From the NCBI GenBank assembly GCA_050014015.1, contig JBEKEC010000016.1, positions 38,911 through 102,910 of the forward strand: a DNA stretch of 64,000 bases, written 5' to 3'. The DNA comes from PALSA-1353 sp050014015. Lineage in GTDB: Bacteria > Planctomycetota > Phycisphaerae > Tepidisphaerales > Tepidisphaeraceae. This document shows, piece by piece, positions 32,402-41,848 of the stretch (position 1 is the first letter of the stretch; each line of letters begins with the position of its first letter). The position numbers and the translations under genes were made by a program. Under the pieces are notes generated by a model. That model saw nothing but the letters and a program-made list of their open reading frames with translations. It was not told the DNA's origin and did not search any database.

Positions 32402-34564
32402 ATGGACGGTGCCGCGCCGAGAATTCTCTGGACTGGCATTTCCCTGCTTGAGTCGCGATTTTTGGCGAACGTTGAGGCGTTGGCGCGGCGTCTGCCGGAG
32501 TTGGCGCGGCGCCTGAAGAATCTGACGCCCAAGCGGGTTTACCACATCGCGCCCGTGGGCGATTCCATTCAACTGGGGGCCGGCAGCGGGCTGGGGGTGA
32601 CGGCGCTGACTCACACGCTTGGGCCGATGACGGCCAAGGAACTGGCCCGCAAGCTGTATCCTTCGGGATCGTGCGACCAGCCGGTGTTGGTGGCGGGGGA
32701 GGACATGGGCTGGCTGTGGAACTGCCTGTATCAGTTGCCGTGCGCTGCGCCGCTGGCGCCGGGACATCGGCCTCCGCTGTTTTACGTGATTGGCGATCTG
32801 GAACGGCTTTGGGTTCTTGTGCACGTCCACGATTGGCAAAAGCTGCTGGCCGATACGCGCGTGCGGCTATTCGCGGGTGAAAGCGCGTTCGCCGAATTTC
32901 GCGCCGCGTTGCGGGCGAACGCGGCTTGTCCGTGGCCGAGGATTTCCGTCGCGGTCGATCCATCGCTTTGGCCGGCGGGTCTGACGATCGATGGATTGAT
33001 CCAGGAATCGGCGGGCTTCGCCAACCAGCGCCTATCGCAAGTCCAGAGCGATTTGCGAGCCTATGCCGATAGCTTCACACCGCAGTCCATCGCGGAGCGA
33101 TATCGCGGCGGCGGGCCGCTAAAAGTGCTGGGAATCACCTCGCGCTACACGACGTTTCTTCAGTATTCGATGCGGGGCTGGCTTGATGCGTTCGCGCGAT
33201 TGGGCCATCAGACCGAGCTATTAATTGAGACCGCCGATCATGAGCTGGCCAACAATCTGGTCACCGCGGAGACGTGCGCCCGGTTCAAGCCCGATCTGAT
33301 CGTGATGATCGATCACTCCCGGGCGGAGATGGGTGGCCTGCCGCAAGGCGTGCCGATGGCGATGTGGGCGCAGGATTACATGCCCAAGATCTACAGCCGC
33401 GAGGGCGCCGCGGCACAGGGGGCGCGCGATTACGTACTGGGGTTCCCGTACGAAAAGATGCGATTGGTGCATGAGATGGGTTATCCCGGGGACCGCTACC
33501 TGACCGCCACGATCGGGATGGACCCCAATCGCTTCACTCCGCGACGGGCGGACGACCCGGAATTGGCCCGCTACGTGTGCGATGTCGCCTTCGTCACCCA
33601 CGCCAGCGTCCCGGCCGAGCAGATCGTGAAGGAGCAGATCGACCGGAACGGCACACCGGAGGCGAAACGGCTGCTTGGCGCGATTTTCGAGCAACTGCGG
33701 GCGGTGTACGACTCCGACAGGGCGGTGGTCGCGCCGCCGGCGATTCGCCGGATCATCGAGCAGGGATTCATCGACAGCCGGACGCAGCCGACGCCGGAGT
33801 TGGTTCAGCAGTTGATGGGCCTGTTTTACATGCGGGTCAACGATGCGCTATTTCGCCACCAGTCGCTGCGCTGGTTGGCGGGGCTGGGGATCGACCTGCG
33901 GCTCTATGGCCGGGGCTGGGAGAACAACCCGACGTTCAAGCGGTTTGCCCGCGGGGTGGCCAACCATCAGGGCGAGCTGTCGCTGATCTACCAGGCCAGC
34001 CGGATCAACCTGCACGCCAGCCCACTGGGCAGCCTGCACCAGCGTGTGATGGAGGGGCTGGCCAGCGGCGGGTTTTTCCTGCTGCGCCGCGGCGATGGGG
34101 ACATCGCCGGCCGCCACTACGCCCGGCTCTGGGATTTTTGCCAACGTTCGGGAATCACCACCGACCAGCAACTGCGGGCTTGCACTGATCCGGAGTTGCA
34201 AGACACGCTGCGGCAGGTCGTTGACATCCACCAATGCGATCCCTTTGCCGAGAAGTACACCTTCATGCAGTTGCTTCAGACGATGCACGAGTGCGACTAC
34301 CTGTGCTCCGCCGGCTGCGTCTGGGGATCGGACTACGACGAGACGAGCTTCAATTCGAGGGCGGAACTTGAGGCGAAAGTGACATCCTTCCTGGGCAGTC
34401 CGTCGGAGCGGCAACGGCTCAGGCAGTCGATGCTGCAACCGGTTCTGGAACGGTTCACGTACGAGAAGACGTCGAGCCGGCTATTGGCGCTGATTGCCGC
34501 CGATCAGGCCCGGGCCGCCGCGCAATCGCAGGCTTCCATGGAAGTTGCCCCGCTGGCGGCGTGA
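32402..34564 (+). CDS. CgeB/YkvP-like glycosyltransferase
   Basis: A 720-residue protein. Its C-terminal half carries the glycosyltransferase-like region seen in spore-coat protein CgeB/YkvP: LRLYGRGWENNPTFKRFARG, INLHASPLGSLHQRVMEGLA and SGGFFLLRR. A central Rossmann-like part has KVLGITSRYTTFLQYSMRGW and TAETCARFKPDLIVMIDHSR, typical of a GT-B donor-binding fold. The N-terminal 200 residues form an extra domain with no recognised family. It starts the group of glycan genes that continues to 40.1 kb, all probably for a surface polysaccharide or glycosylated surface structure. The sugar donor cannot be read from the sequence. Confidence 0.75.
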   Translation: MDGAAPRILWTGISLLESRFLANVEALARRLPELARRLKNLTPKRVYHIAPVGDSIQLGAGSGLGVTALTHTLGPMTAKELARKLYPSGSCDQPVLVAGEDMGWLWNCLYQLPCAAPLAPGHRPPLFYVIGDLERLWVLVHVHDWQKLLADTRVRLFAGESAFAEFRAALRANAACPWPRISVAVDPSLWPAGLTIDGLIQESAGFANQRLSQVQSDLRAYADSFTPQSIAERYRGGGPLKVLGITSRYTTFLQYSMRGWLDAFARLGHQTELLIETADHELANNLVTAETCARFKPDLIVMIDHSRAEMGGLPQGVPMAMWAQDYMPKIYSREGAAAQGARDYVLGFPYEKMRLVHEMGYPGDRYLTATIGMDPNRFTPRRADDPELARYVCDVAFVTHASVPAEQIVKEQIDRNGTPEAKRLLGAIFEQLRAVYDSDRAVVAPPAIRRIIEQGFIDSRTQPTPELVQQLMGLFYMRVNDALFRHQSLRWLAGLGIDLRLYGRGWENNPTFKRFARGVANHQGELSLIYQASRINLHASPLGSLHQRVMEGLASGGFFLLRRGDGDIAGRHYARLWDFCQRSGITTDQQLRACTDPELQDTLRQVVDIHQCDPFAEKYTFMQLLQTMHECDYLCSAGCVWGSDYDETSFNSRAELEAKVTSFLGSPSERQRLRQSMLQPVLERFTYEKTSSRLLALIAADQARAAAQSQASMEVAPLAA

Positions 34565-34671
34565 TACCGTTTGCATTTTTCGACTGCGCGTCAATCGAAG
34601 CCCCGGATGTACATCCGGGGCTACGGGAAGCGCAAACGATTTTTGTAATCGCTATGAGGCGCAGTCGCCGT

Positions 34672-35673
34672 TCACGCGGCCGAGTTCAGTTTGGCGGAAC
34701 ACCCCAGCGCGGCGGACAGTTCCTGCTTCCATCTCATCACGGCGGCGGCGGCGATCGTCAATCGAACTGGTTCGCTGCCGGTGATCCACGAGCGCAGCGA
34801 ATCGAGGTCGCTTCGCCAGACGAGCGGCAGGGCGGTGTCGGCGGCGATTTCGGTCGCCCGGTTGTCGATCCCGAGCACCAGCGACCGCCGGCCGTGCTCC
34901 AGGCATTTGATCCCGCAGTGCAACCGGGTGCCGACGTAGTCGATCGGTTCGCGCCGCCGCAGCAACTGCTCCAGCGCCGCCACGGACCGGTCGAGCAGGA
35001 CCGCCGGTTTGGAGAACTCCGCCAAGTACCGCGCGTCGCCGCTGCCCTGCGGCCAGAAGTACACCCGCTTGTATTGTGAGAACAATAAATCCAGCAACTG
35101 CCGGTCCGCCGGGCGGTTCTTGTTGTAATCGGTCAGCGTCAGCAGTACGTCGTCGGCCTTGGTCCTCGGGACCGTGCGCAGCAAATCGGGCGTCAGCCGC
35201 CACATCGTCGGGCAGCCCGTGTTGATGACGTTGGTCAGGCCCAAGCCGCGCAATTTTTGGCTGGTGTAGTTGTCGCGGACCGATTGGGGCAGGCGCGGCG
35301 ACAACGCCGACAGCAGCACCGACCGCGTGTAGGAATCGGGCTCGTCCTGGTACTGCCACCAACCGGCGCCCATCAACACGACGCGCTCCAGGCGGGCGGC
35401 CTCGGCCGGGGAGATGTGCCACTGCCGGTACTGCTGCATGTGGCTGCTGAGTAGGTTGGTCCCGCCGACGATCAGCAGATCGCTGCCGGCGGCCAGGTCC
35501 AGTTCCTCGGCCGTCATCGGCATTTGCGTTGGAACCGAAACCCAGTCATACCCCGGCAGGAATTCGGTCAGTTCGCGCACCACGGCCTGGCGGACGATCA
35601 GGTCGCCGAGATTTCCCGGCGGCCCACCCTCGCGAGAGGTGATCGATGGGTCCAGAAGACATACGCGCGGCAT
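34672..35673 (-). CDS. Polysaccharide pyruvyl transferase family protein
   Basis: A 333-residue protein with a family-typical N-terminus PPGNLGDLIVRQAVVRELTE, a central SDLLIVGGTNLLSSH, and the C-terminal active-site-region segment IDYVGTRLHCGIKCLEHGRR then SLVLGIDNRA. Members such as CsaB and WcaK add pyruvate ketals to surface glycans. It is co-oriented with and abuts the methyltransferase gene, whose stop directly precedes this start. It lies within the glycan locus but is transcribed in the opposite direction to the flanking glycosyltransferases. Confidence 0.82.
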   Translation of the reverse strand: MPRVCLLDPSITSREGGPPGNLGDLIVRQAVVRELTEFLPGYDWVSVPTQMPMTAEELDLAAGSDLLIVGGTNLLSSHMQQYRQWHISPAEAARLERVVLMGAGWWQYQDEPDSYTRSVLLSALSPRLPQSVRDNYTSQKLRGLGLTNVINTGCPTMWRLTPDLLRTVPRTKADDVLLTLTDYNKNRPADRQLLDLLFSQYKRVYFWPQGSGDARYLAEFSKPAVLLDRSVAALEQLLRRREPIDYVGTRLHCGIKCLEHGRRSLVLGIDNRATEIAADTALPLVWRSDLDSLRSWITGSEPVRLTIAAAAVMRWKQELSAALGCSAKLNSAA

Positions 35674-36219
35674 CTAGGGCTCCCGTAATTCAACGACCAG
35701 CGCGACGTGCTGCTGGAACCGCTCCAGCGCCACCATCGTGTACTCCGTCAACAGCACGTTCAGCAAATCTTCCAGCGATTCGTGGCTGACCCAGTTCAAC
35801 GACCGCCGAAGCGGCATTTTCCACCAGCATTCCAGCGTGCAGTAGCTCAGCAGGATTCGCCGGAATCGGCGCGCCATGACCTGCCGCAGGAGCCGCGGGA
35901 CGTCGCGCACGTACTCCAGCACACCGCTCATGAAGGCGAACTCCGCCTCCGCGGGCGGCAGGGGCTGCGTGTTCAAATCCACCAGCAGCGTGCGGTGGTC
36001 GCGGCGAACGTAATCGACCGGAATGTAGTGGTTTCCCCGCACGAGCAGCGGTTCGAGCCACATCATGCCGCAGCCGATATCCATCACCGGTCCTCTGGTG
36101 TCCACGAACGCCGCCAGGTGGGCGATCCGGGCCTTCCACGCTTCGTCGAATTCGGCGGGGTTGCTGAACGGCGGGTCAACTGGACGGGTGCGCGGATCAA
36201 GGGTTGGCGAATTCGCCAT
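35674..36219 (-). CDS. Class I SAM-dependent methyltransferase (putative)
   Basis: Starting at the ATG at 36219, preceded by AAGGAG at 8 nt, this is a 181-residue protein. The SAM-binding start PVMDIGCGMMWLEPLLV is followed by YIPVDYVRRDHRTLLVDLNT and EFAFMSGVLEYVRDVPRLLR, a pattern typical of the C-terminal half of motif-based methyltransferases of the glycan or tellurite-resistance type. The open frame extends upstream to 36300, but the internal ATG has the better ribosome-binding site. It abuts the pyruvyl transferase gene and probably modifies a sugar in the same glycan. Confidence 0.7.
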   Translation of the reverse strand: MANSPTLDPRTRPVDPPFSNPAEFDEAWKARIAHLAAFVDTRGPVMDIGCGMMWLEPLLVRGNHYIPVDYVRRDHRTLLVDLNTQPLPPAEAEFAFMSGVLEYVRDVPRLLRQVMARRFRRILLSYCTLECWWKMPLRRSLNWVSHESLEDLLNVLLTEYTMVALERFQQHVALVVELREP

Positions 36220-36285
36220 CGGCGGATCTCCTTCGATGGTTATCGGTCCTGGAGGAAGGCGAACTGTAATTACGAGCATTCGACT

Positions 36286-36402
36286 CGCGATGGGGTTCAA
36301 AGGTTCAAGGGTTCAAAGGTTCAAGGGAAAAACGTTCCCCTTGAACCCTTGAACCCTTGAACCCTTGAGCCCTTGAACGCCATCGCCAATTGCGATGGCC
36401 CT
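36286..36402. repeat. GTTCAAGGG-type compound inverted repeat (copy 2)
   Basis: GCGATGGGGTTCAAAGG and three further GTTCAA words on the left, a centre with AAAAACGTTCC, then CCTTGAACC words and GCCATCGCCAATTGCGATGG on the right. It separates the divergent methyltransferase and GT4 genes. Its right flank resembles that of copy 1, with TGAGTA, a G-rich block and CCGATAATA. Confidence 0.85.
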
Positions 36403-36469
36403 GCCTGAGTAGATGGGGAGGGGAAAAACTCTGCTGGGTGTACTGGCGGATGTCCGATAATAACCGCAA

Positions 36470-38161
36470 ATGCGCGTTGCTTTTCTCTCCTACCAGTGGC
36501 CCGGTCTGCGCATGGGGGGCATCGGATCCTACGTTCGGCAGAGCGCCGCGGCGCTGGCGCTGGCGGGGCACGAACCGCACGTGTTCACGGTGGGGGATGA
36601 AGATGCACTGCCCGACAATGTTCCGGTAGGCGTCGTGCTGCACCATACGCCGGACCCGGCTCGCCGGGTGTTCACCTCCACGCTGCCGGCAGAGCTGGCG
36701 GCGGTGCTCAACAGCGGGGGAGAGGCGGTGTACCGGCTGGCGATCGCCTGGCTGCTGACCGTCGCATTCCAACGGGAGCATTCGCAACGGGCGTTCGACA
36801 TCGTGGAAGCCGCCGACGTCGACGCTTCGGGTCTGCCGCTGTTGCTGGATGCGGGCCGGCCGTTGCCGGTTGTCGTTCATTTGCACACTTGCACCGCCAT
36901 CGCCAATCGGATCAACAACAGGGTTCTCGGTTCGCAGGAACAGTTGATCGAAGCGATGGAAGCCGCGCAAATTCACCTGGCCGATGCGCTGTGCGCTCCG
37001 ACTCGGGCCGTGGTGCGCTCGACTGAAGCGCTCGTAGCCATAAACGGAGAACCGGCAACGATCGCACATCCTTACGTCTGTCCCGGCGCGGCTTTCACGC
37101 CGCCGCCGGTGGACGGGCCGGCCGTGTTCGTTGGCCGGCTCGAGTGGCGCAAGGGTTGCGGCGTTATTGCCGAGGCACTCAACGGTTTCCTCACGCGCAA
37201 CGCGAGGGCACGGTTCCGGTTCATCGGTCCCGACACCAGCACCGCGCCGGGGGAAAGTTCGGTCCGGCTGCACATCCTCGGGACTCTGGCAGCCCAAGTA
37301 TGCGGCCGCGTTGAATTCACCGGCGAGCTTCCGCCGCCGCAGGTCGAGACGGCCCTGAACGGCTGCTCGTTCTGCGTGCTGCCGAGCCTGAGCGAAAACT
37401 TCAGCCTGGCCGTCTGTGAAGCGATGGCCGCCGGGCGAACGACGATTATCGCCGCCGGCACGGGATCGGTCGAACTGGTCGGCGATGCGGGAGTGGTCGT
37501 GGAGGGCGGGTCAGCCGGGTCGCTGCTGGAGGCGATGGATTCGACCTATCGCAACCGCGGGCGGTTGAACGAACTTTCCCGGCTGGCGTTCGACCGCGTA
37601 CGCAGCCTGTGCGACCCTATATCCGTTTCCCGGCAGCGAGTGGATTTTTACCGGCGCGTAATCGCCGAGTTCGGGCGCCGAACGCCGGGTTACACGTCGG
37701 ACCGGCTGGCCAGTTTGCCGGCGCCAGTAGCGGCGGCGGTGCTTCCGTGCATCTCGCGCATCACGGCGGCGCTGTTGCGGATCGACGGCCCGACCGATTC
37801 GCCGGGGTGCCGGCTCGACGACATCTGCCAGAAGCTGACCGCCGGCCAATCCGAATCGGCGCGCGTTCTGCTTTACGGCGCCGGCAAGCACACGGCCCGG
37901 CTGCTGAGCGAACGGCACCGTTGGGAGCGGCACGGTCACCGGGTCGTCGGCCTGATCGACGACCATCCTCGCTTCCTCCAGACGCCGCAATACCTGGGTT
38001 TGCCCGTGCGTTCGCTCGCCGACGTGCAGACCGACGCCCTCGCCGGCAATCGTCTGCCCGCGGTGGTCCTCAGCACCGACACCTACGAGGAACAGTTTTG
38101 GGAACAGACCAGGAGCCTTCGCGAACACGGCGTCCGGGTGTTCAGGCTTTACGGGCGGTAA
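36470..38161 (+). CDS. GT4 glycosyltransferase with C-terminal Rossmann-like domain
   Basis: A 563-residue protein. The GT-B catalytic part (1 to about 420) shows a family 4 layout with QWPGLRMGGIGSYVRQSAAA, VFVGRLEWRKGCGVIAEALN, and the C-terminal donor-site segment CVLPSLSENFSLAVCEAMAA with a second glutamate in the GTGSVELVGD region. After a linker, residues 455-563 (RVLLYGAGKHTARLLSERHR, VVGLIDDHPRFLQTPQYLGL) form an NAD-binding-like Rossmann domain similar to those attached to some glycan-modifying enzymes. Similar Rossmann ends occur on the next gene. It lies in the glycan locus, 4 bp before the GT2 gene. Confidence 0.85.
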   Translation: MRVAFLSYQWPGLRMGGIGSYVRQSAAALALAGHEPHVFTVGDEDALPDNVPVGVVLHHTPDPARRVFTSTLPAELAAVLNSGGEAVYRLAIAWLLTVAFQREHSQRAFDIVEAADVDASGLPLLLDAGRPLPVVVHLHTCTAIANRINNRVLGSQEQLIEAMEAAQIHLADALCAPTRAVVRSTEALVAINGEPATIAHPYVCPGAAFTPPPVDGPAVFVGRLEWRKGCGVIAEALNGFLTRNARARFRFIGPDTSTAPGESSVRLHILGTLAAQVCGRVEFTGELPPPQVETALNGCSFCVLPSLSENFSLAVCEAMAAGRTTIIAAGTGSVELVGDAGVVVEGGSAGSLLEAMDSTYRNRGRLNELSRLAFDRVRSLCDPISVSRQRVDFYRRVIAEFGRRTPGYTSDRLASLPAPVAAAVLPCISRITAALLRIDGPTDSPGCRLDDICQKLTAGQSESARVLLYGAGKHTARLLSERHRWERHGHRVVGLIDDHPRFLQTPQYLGLPVRSLADVQTDALAGNRLPAVVLSTDTYEEQFWEQTRSLREHGVRVFRLYGR

Positions 38162-38165
38162 CCGC

Positions 38166-40106
38166 ATGTACGACCTGTCGATTATCATTCCGACCTGCAA
38201 CCGCGCCGAGCTTCTTCGGCGCGGACTGAAGAGCCTGCGCCAGGACGTGCGATGCTCGTTTGAAGTGATCGTGGTGGACGGCGCAAGCGAGGATGCGACG
38301 GGGGCGGTGCTGGCGGAATTTGGGAATTATTTCGGCGATCGGCTGAAAATCATCCGCGAAGAACGCCGCGAGGGGTTTGTCCGCGCCGCCAACAAGGGAT
38401 TTCGCGCCGCCGCCGGCCGGAACATGATCTGGCTGAACGACGACGCGCGGCCATTGCCGGGAACGCTGGACGAAGCGGTGCGGCAAATCGATTCGGCGGC
38501 GGCGGACGTGGCGTTTCTGGCGATGTTCCATCGCTTCGCATCCGAACGAAACGTCGCGTTTGAAACGACGCATGATGGAAAAACGTTTCGCCTTTGCCAC
38601 GTACGCGGGACGCTGTACGCCAATTTTCCCATCGGGCGGCGACAGACGTATCAGACGCTGGGATATTTCGACGAGCGGTTTTATTTCTTCGGGGCCGATC
38701 CCGATCTGTCGCTCAAGGCCTGGCACGCGGGAATGTGGATCGAGCCGGCGCATGGCTGCTTCATCGATCACGACGAGCGTGCGGACCAACGCCGCGCGCA
38801 GGACATGGACCGAGGCCGCGTGGACAACCAGAAGCTGTTCGCCAAGTGGGACCTGCCGCCGAAGAATCCGGCGCGCAATGATTTCGATCCGGCGCGGCCG
38901 TGCACGTTGCGGGGAATTGGGGCGGCGCACCCGACGGTGACGTTTTTGATCTCGACGCACAACCGCATCGGCGCGCTGGCAAGTACGCTTCGGCAATTGC
39001 AAGCGCTGGAAAACTCCGCGGATTTCGCGGTGGAAACGATCGTGGTGGACAACGCCAGCACGGACGGCACGGCCCAGGCCGTGGCTGGGGAGTTTCCGGC
39101 GGTGCGACTGAAACGGTTGCGGGCCAACCGCGGCGCGTGCGCGAAGAACGCGGGGCTTGGCGAGGCGCGGGGAGAGTACATTGTTTTTCTGGATGATGAT
39201 TCGTATCCGGATGCGGAGTCCATTCGCCGAATGATCGGGCATTTCCGCGCCCGTCCGAGATTGGGGGCGGCGGCATTCGACGTGATCCTTCCCGATGGAT
39301 CGCGGGAGAGCAGCGCGTTTCCAAGCGTGTGCATCGGTTGCGGGACGGGATTTCGCAGTGAAGCGCTCGGCGCGGTTGGCGGTTTGCCGGACGACTTTTT
39401 CATGCAGGCGGAGGAATACGACCTGTCGCTACGGCTGCTGGACGCGGGCTGGGACGTCGAGCGATTCGAGGACCTGAGGGTTTGGCATCTGAAGACGGGG
39501 ATCGCGCGTCAGCCGGCGCGCACGACCCGGCTGGACGTGCGGAACAATCTGCTGGTGATCGCCCGGCGGTTTCCACGCCAGTGGGCGTGGCCCTACGCGA
39601 TGGACTGGATGCGGCGATATCGGTGGATGGCGCAGCAGAAGGGCTGGCGGCATCGGATCGCGTTCTGGCGCGGATTGCTGGAGGGCATGGCAAAATCCCT
39701 CCGGCCGCGCCGACGAAGCGTGGTGTCGGATGGGGCATTCGAAAAATTCGCGATGATCCAGGAGATTCAGCGCCGATTGGCCGCGGCAACCAGGAACACT
39801 CCTATCCGCTCCATCCTCCTGATCGACGTCGGGAAGAACCTCTATGCGTATTGGCTGGCGGCGCGGGAACTGAAATTGAACGTCGTCGCCATCGCCGATG
39901 CCAACCTCGCCCGGCCCGGACGGCGATACCGGGGGATTCCAGTCATCGACGATGCTGCCGCCCGCGCCCTGCAATTCGACGCGGCGGTGGTGGCGAACGT
40001 CTCGCCGGTTCATTCGCTTCAACGGGCGTCGATCTGGCGCGCGATCCAGAGCCGGCCCGTGATCGACCTCTTGGAATCGAATCGATGCCAGTCCGCCGCC
40101 GCGTAA
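38166..40106 (+). CDS. Tandem GT2 glycosyltransferase with C-terminal Rossmann-like domain
   Basis: A 646-residue protein with two GT-A family 2 domains. The first begins YDLSIIIPTCNRAELLRRGL with WLNDDARPLPG. The second begins TVTFLISTHNRIGALASTLR with VFLDDDSYPD and FFMQAEEYDLSLRLLDAGWD. The C-terminal 110 residues (RSILLIDVGKNLYAYWLAAR, VVAIADANLARPGRRYRGIP) form another Rossmann-like domain resembling that on the preceding gene. The two transferase domains could add alternate sugars to one glycan. The stop codon lies at the edge of a palindromic repeat element that also contains the stop of the converging DUF1802 gene. Confidence 0.85.
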   Translation: MYDLSIIIPTCNRAELLRRGLKSLRQDVRCSFEVIVVDGASEDATGAVLAEFGNYFGDRLKIIREERREGFVRAANKGFRAAAGRNMIWLNDDARPLPGTLDEAVRQIDSAAADVAFLAMFHRFASERNVAFETTHDGKTFRLCHVRGTLYANFPIGRRQTYQTLGYFDERFYFFGADPDLSLKAWHAGMWIEPAHGCFIDHDERADQRRAQDMDRGRVDNQKLFAKWDLPPKNPARNDFDPARPCTLRGIGAAHPTVTFLISTHNRIGALASTLRQLQALENSADFAVETIVVDNASTDGTAQAVAGEFPAVRLKRLRANRGACAKNAGLGEARGEYIVFLDDDSYPDAESIRRMIGHFRARPRLGAAAFDVILPDGSRESSAFPSVCIGCGTGFRSEALGAVGGLPDDFFMQAEEYDLSLRLLDAGWDVERFEDLRVWHLKTGIARQPARTTRLDVRNNLLVIARRFPRQWAWPYAMDWMRRYRWMAQQKGWRHRIAFWRGLLEGMAKSLRPRRRSVVSDGAFEKFAMIQEIQRRLAAATRNTPIRSILLIDVGKNLYAYWLAARELKLNVVAIADANLARPGRRYRGIPVIDDAAARALQFDAAVVANVSPVHSLQRASIWRAIQSRPVIDLLESNRCQSAAA

Positions 40107-40190
40107 AAGGGGTCATAAGCCATTTGGGCGGTATGTGCGAATACGCCCTGTTTTTGGCAGAAATACCGTAAAAGGCTTATGACCCCTTTT
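40105..40190. repeat. REP-type palindromic element with GGGGTCATAAGCC arms
   Basis: A 17-bp perfect inverted repeat (AAAAGGGGTCATAAGCC at 40105-40121 with its complement at 40174-40190) encloses an inner hairpin around GGGCG/CGCCC (40126-40148). Such ends are typical of REP elements mobilised by RAYT (IS200-like) transposases. It lies between two converging genes and holds or abuts both stop codons. Confidence 0.85.
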
Positions 40191-40740
40191 TTACGATGGC
40201 GCGGCGGCGGGCGTAGTCGGCATCGTTCAGCGCGGGGACGGCGTCTTTGGTGGCGATCGCGCGATCGAGGGGGACCCAGCTCTTGCAGCCGGCGTAGGCT
40301 GGGAGATTGTCGATCATCACCGGCCGGGCCAGGCGGTAGGCGCGCACGAGAAGCAAATAGAGCGGATTTTCCGGCCGGTAATTGAAGCGCACGTCGATCA
40401 GCCCGGCGGACCAGATGTGCTCATCATTCAGCGCATCCATCGCCGCTCGGTCGGACATTGGAATAATGTCGGTGATTTCGGCCGCCAGGGAAATCTCGAT
40501 CTTCGCCGGCTCCGCCGTCATCACGGTCAATTTGGTTTTTTCATCGTCTTTCAGCATCGCCGCGTTTTGATGGAGATAGGTTGGAAACAGGAGGAACTGC
40601 CGATGCTCGATCTCGAACTCCCCCGCGGATTCGTAAATCCCGCCCTTGCGGAGCAGGATGATTTGACGCCCGCTGGCGAGGGCGGCGCAGACGACGGCCC
40701 ATTCCTTCAATGCCACGCGAAGATCATTGGGGCACGTCAT
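40177..40740 (-). CDS. DUF1802 family protein
   Basis: This 187-residue protein matches the DUF1802 pattern: LKEWAVVCAALASGRQIILL then RKGGIYE, EIEHRQFLLFPTYLHQNAAM, and a C-terminal half ending PAYAGCKSWVPLDRAI. The family has no established function. The last codons (KKGS and stop) lie in the arm of a REP element. Its start region overlaps the end of obgE by 17 bp, so it follows obgE in the same transcript. Confidence 0.75.
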   Translation of the reverse strand: MTCPNDLRVALKEWAVVCAALASGRQIILLRKGGIYESAGEFEIEHRQFLLFPTYLHQNAAMLKDDEKTKLTVMTAEPAKIEISLAAEITDIIPMSDRAAMDALNDEHIWSAGLIDVRFNYRPENPLYLLLVRAYRLARPVMIDNLPAYAGCKSWVPLDRAIATKDAVPALNDADYARRRAIVKKGS

Positions 40741-41776
40741 GGGTCAAATCCTCGGCGATTGGGACGGGGATGGGCGTTTGCGCCTTGATCTCTAACAAAA
40801 TCCGCCAGAGCACGTCCAGCAAATCCTCGACGCCCTGGCGGCTGACGCCGCTGATGGCGAAGACTTCCTTGCCGACAAGCTGGCGACGAAGTTGGTCCAG
40901 GGCGCTATCGTCGATGGCGAGGTCCATTTTGTTGGCGGCGACGATCTCGCGTTTTTGGGCGAGGGCGGGGCTGAAGGCTTCCAATTCACCGCGGATTTTG
41001 CGGTAATTTTCGGCGGGTTCGGAGCCGTCCATCGGATAGAGATCGAGCACGTGGACGATGATCTTGGTGCGTTCGACGTGGCGGAGGAATTCGTGACCGA
41101 GTCCGGCGCCGTGCTGGGCGCCTTCGATGAGGCCGGGGATGTCGGCGACGACGATTCGCCTGTCCGGGCCGAGTTCGACGATGCCGAGCTGGGGGTCGAG
41201 GGTGGTGAAGGGGTAATCGGCGACCTTGGGCCGTGCGGCGGAGATGGCGCGGAGGAGGGTGCTTTTGCCGGCGTTGGGCATGCCGACGAGGCCGATGTCG
41301 GCGATGAGTTTCAGTTCCAAGCGCAGCTTGCGGCGTTGGCCTTCGGTTCCTTTTTCGGCGTAGCGTGGGGCCTGATTGGTGGAGCTTTTGAAATGCCAGT
41401 TTCCGCGTCCGCCCTTGCCGCCGCGGGCGATGACGATGCGTCTTTCAGGCGAATCGAGATCGGCGAGGAGGATTTGGTGGTCGGCGTCGAAGATGAGGGT
41501 TCCGGGTGGGACGCGGATGACGAGATCGTCGCCGCTGAGTCCGGCCATTTTTTTGCCCATTCCGGATTGACCGCGTTTTGCGCGCCAATGGTGTCGGCCG
41601 GAGAAATCGAGGAGGGTGTCCTTGTTGGGATCGGCGAGGAAGACGACGCTGCCGCCGTCACCGCCATCGCCGCCGTCGGGGCCGCCCTTGGGGACGAATT
41701 TTTCGCGGCGGAAGGAGAGGCAGCCATCGCCGCCGTCGCCGGCCTGGATTTCGATGATGGCTTCGTCGACGAACAT
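40724..41776 (-). CDS. obgE: Obg family GTPase
   Basis: A 350-residue ribosome-associated GTPase. It has the glycine-rich Obg domain (residues 1-160, starting MFVDEAIIEIQAGDGGDGCL with GGPDGGDGGDGGSV), then the G domain with P-loop GMPNAGKS (165-172), switch regions DYPFTTLDPQLG and VADIPGLIEGA, and NKMD later. It acts in 50S subunit assembly and stringent/growth control. It follows rpmA in the classical arrangement, but rplU is not next to it. It is followed by DUF1802 with a 17-bp overlap. Confidence 0.96.
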   Translation of the reverse strand: MFVDEAIIEIQAGDGGDGCLSFRREKFVPKGGPDGGDGGDGGSVVFLADPNKDTLLDFSGRHHWRAKRGQSGMGKKMAGLSGDDLVIRVPPGTLIFDADHQILLADLDSPERRIVIARGGKGGRGNWHFKSSTNQAPRYAEKGTEGQRRKLRLELKLIADIGLVGMPNAGKSTLLRAISAARPKVADYPFTTLDPQLGIVELGPDRRIVVADIPGLIEGAQHGAGLGHEFLRHVERTKIIVHVLDLYPMDGSEPAENYRKIRGELEAFSPALAQKREIVAANKMDLAIDDSALDQLRRQLVGKEVFAISGVSRQGVEDLLDVLWRILLEIKAQTPIPVPIAEDLTHDVPQ

Positions 41777-41848
41777 ATTGGATTCATTCTAAACAAAGAC
41801 CCACGGCGGCGCCGTGGGCGTTCACAAATGATGGACTTGGCCGGTTCT

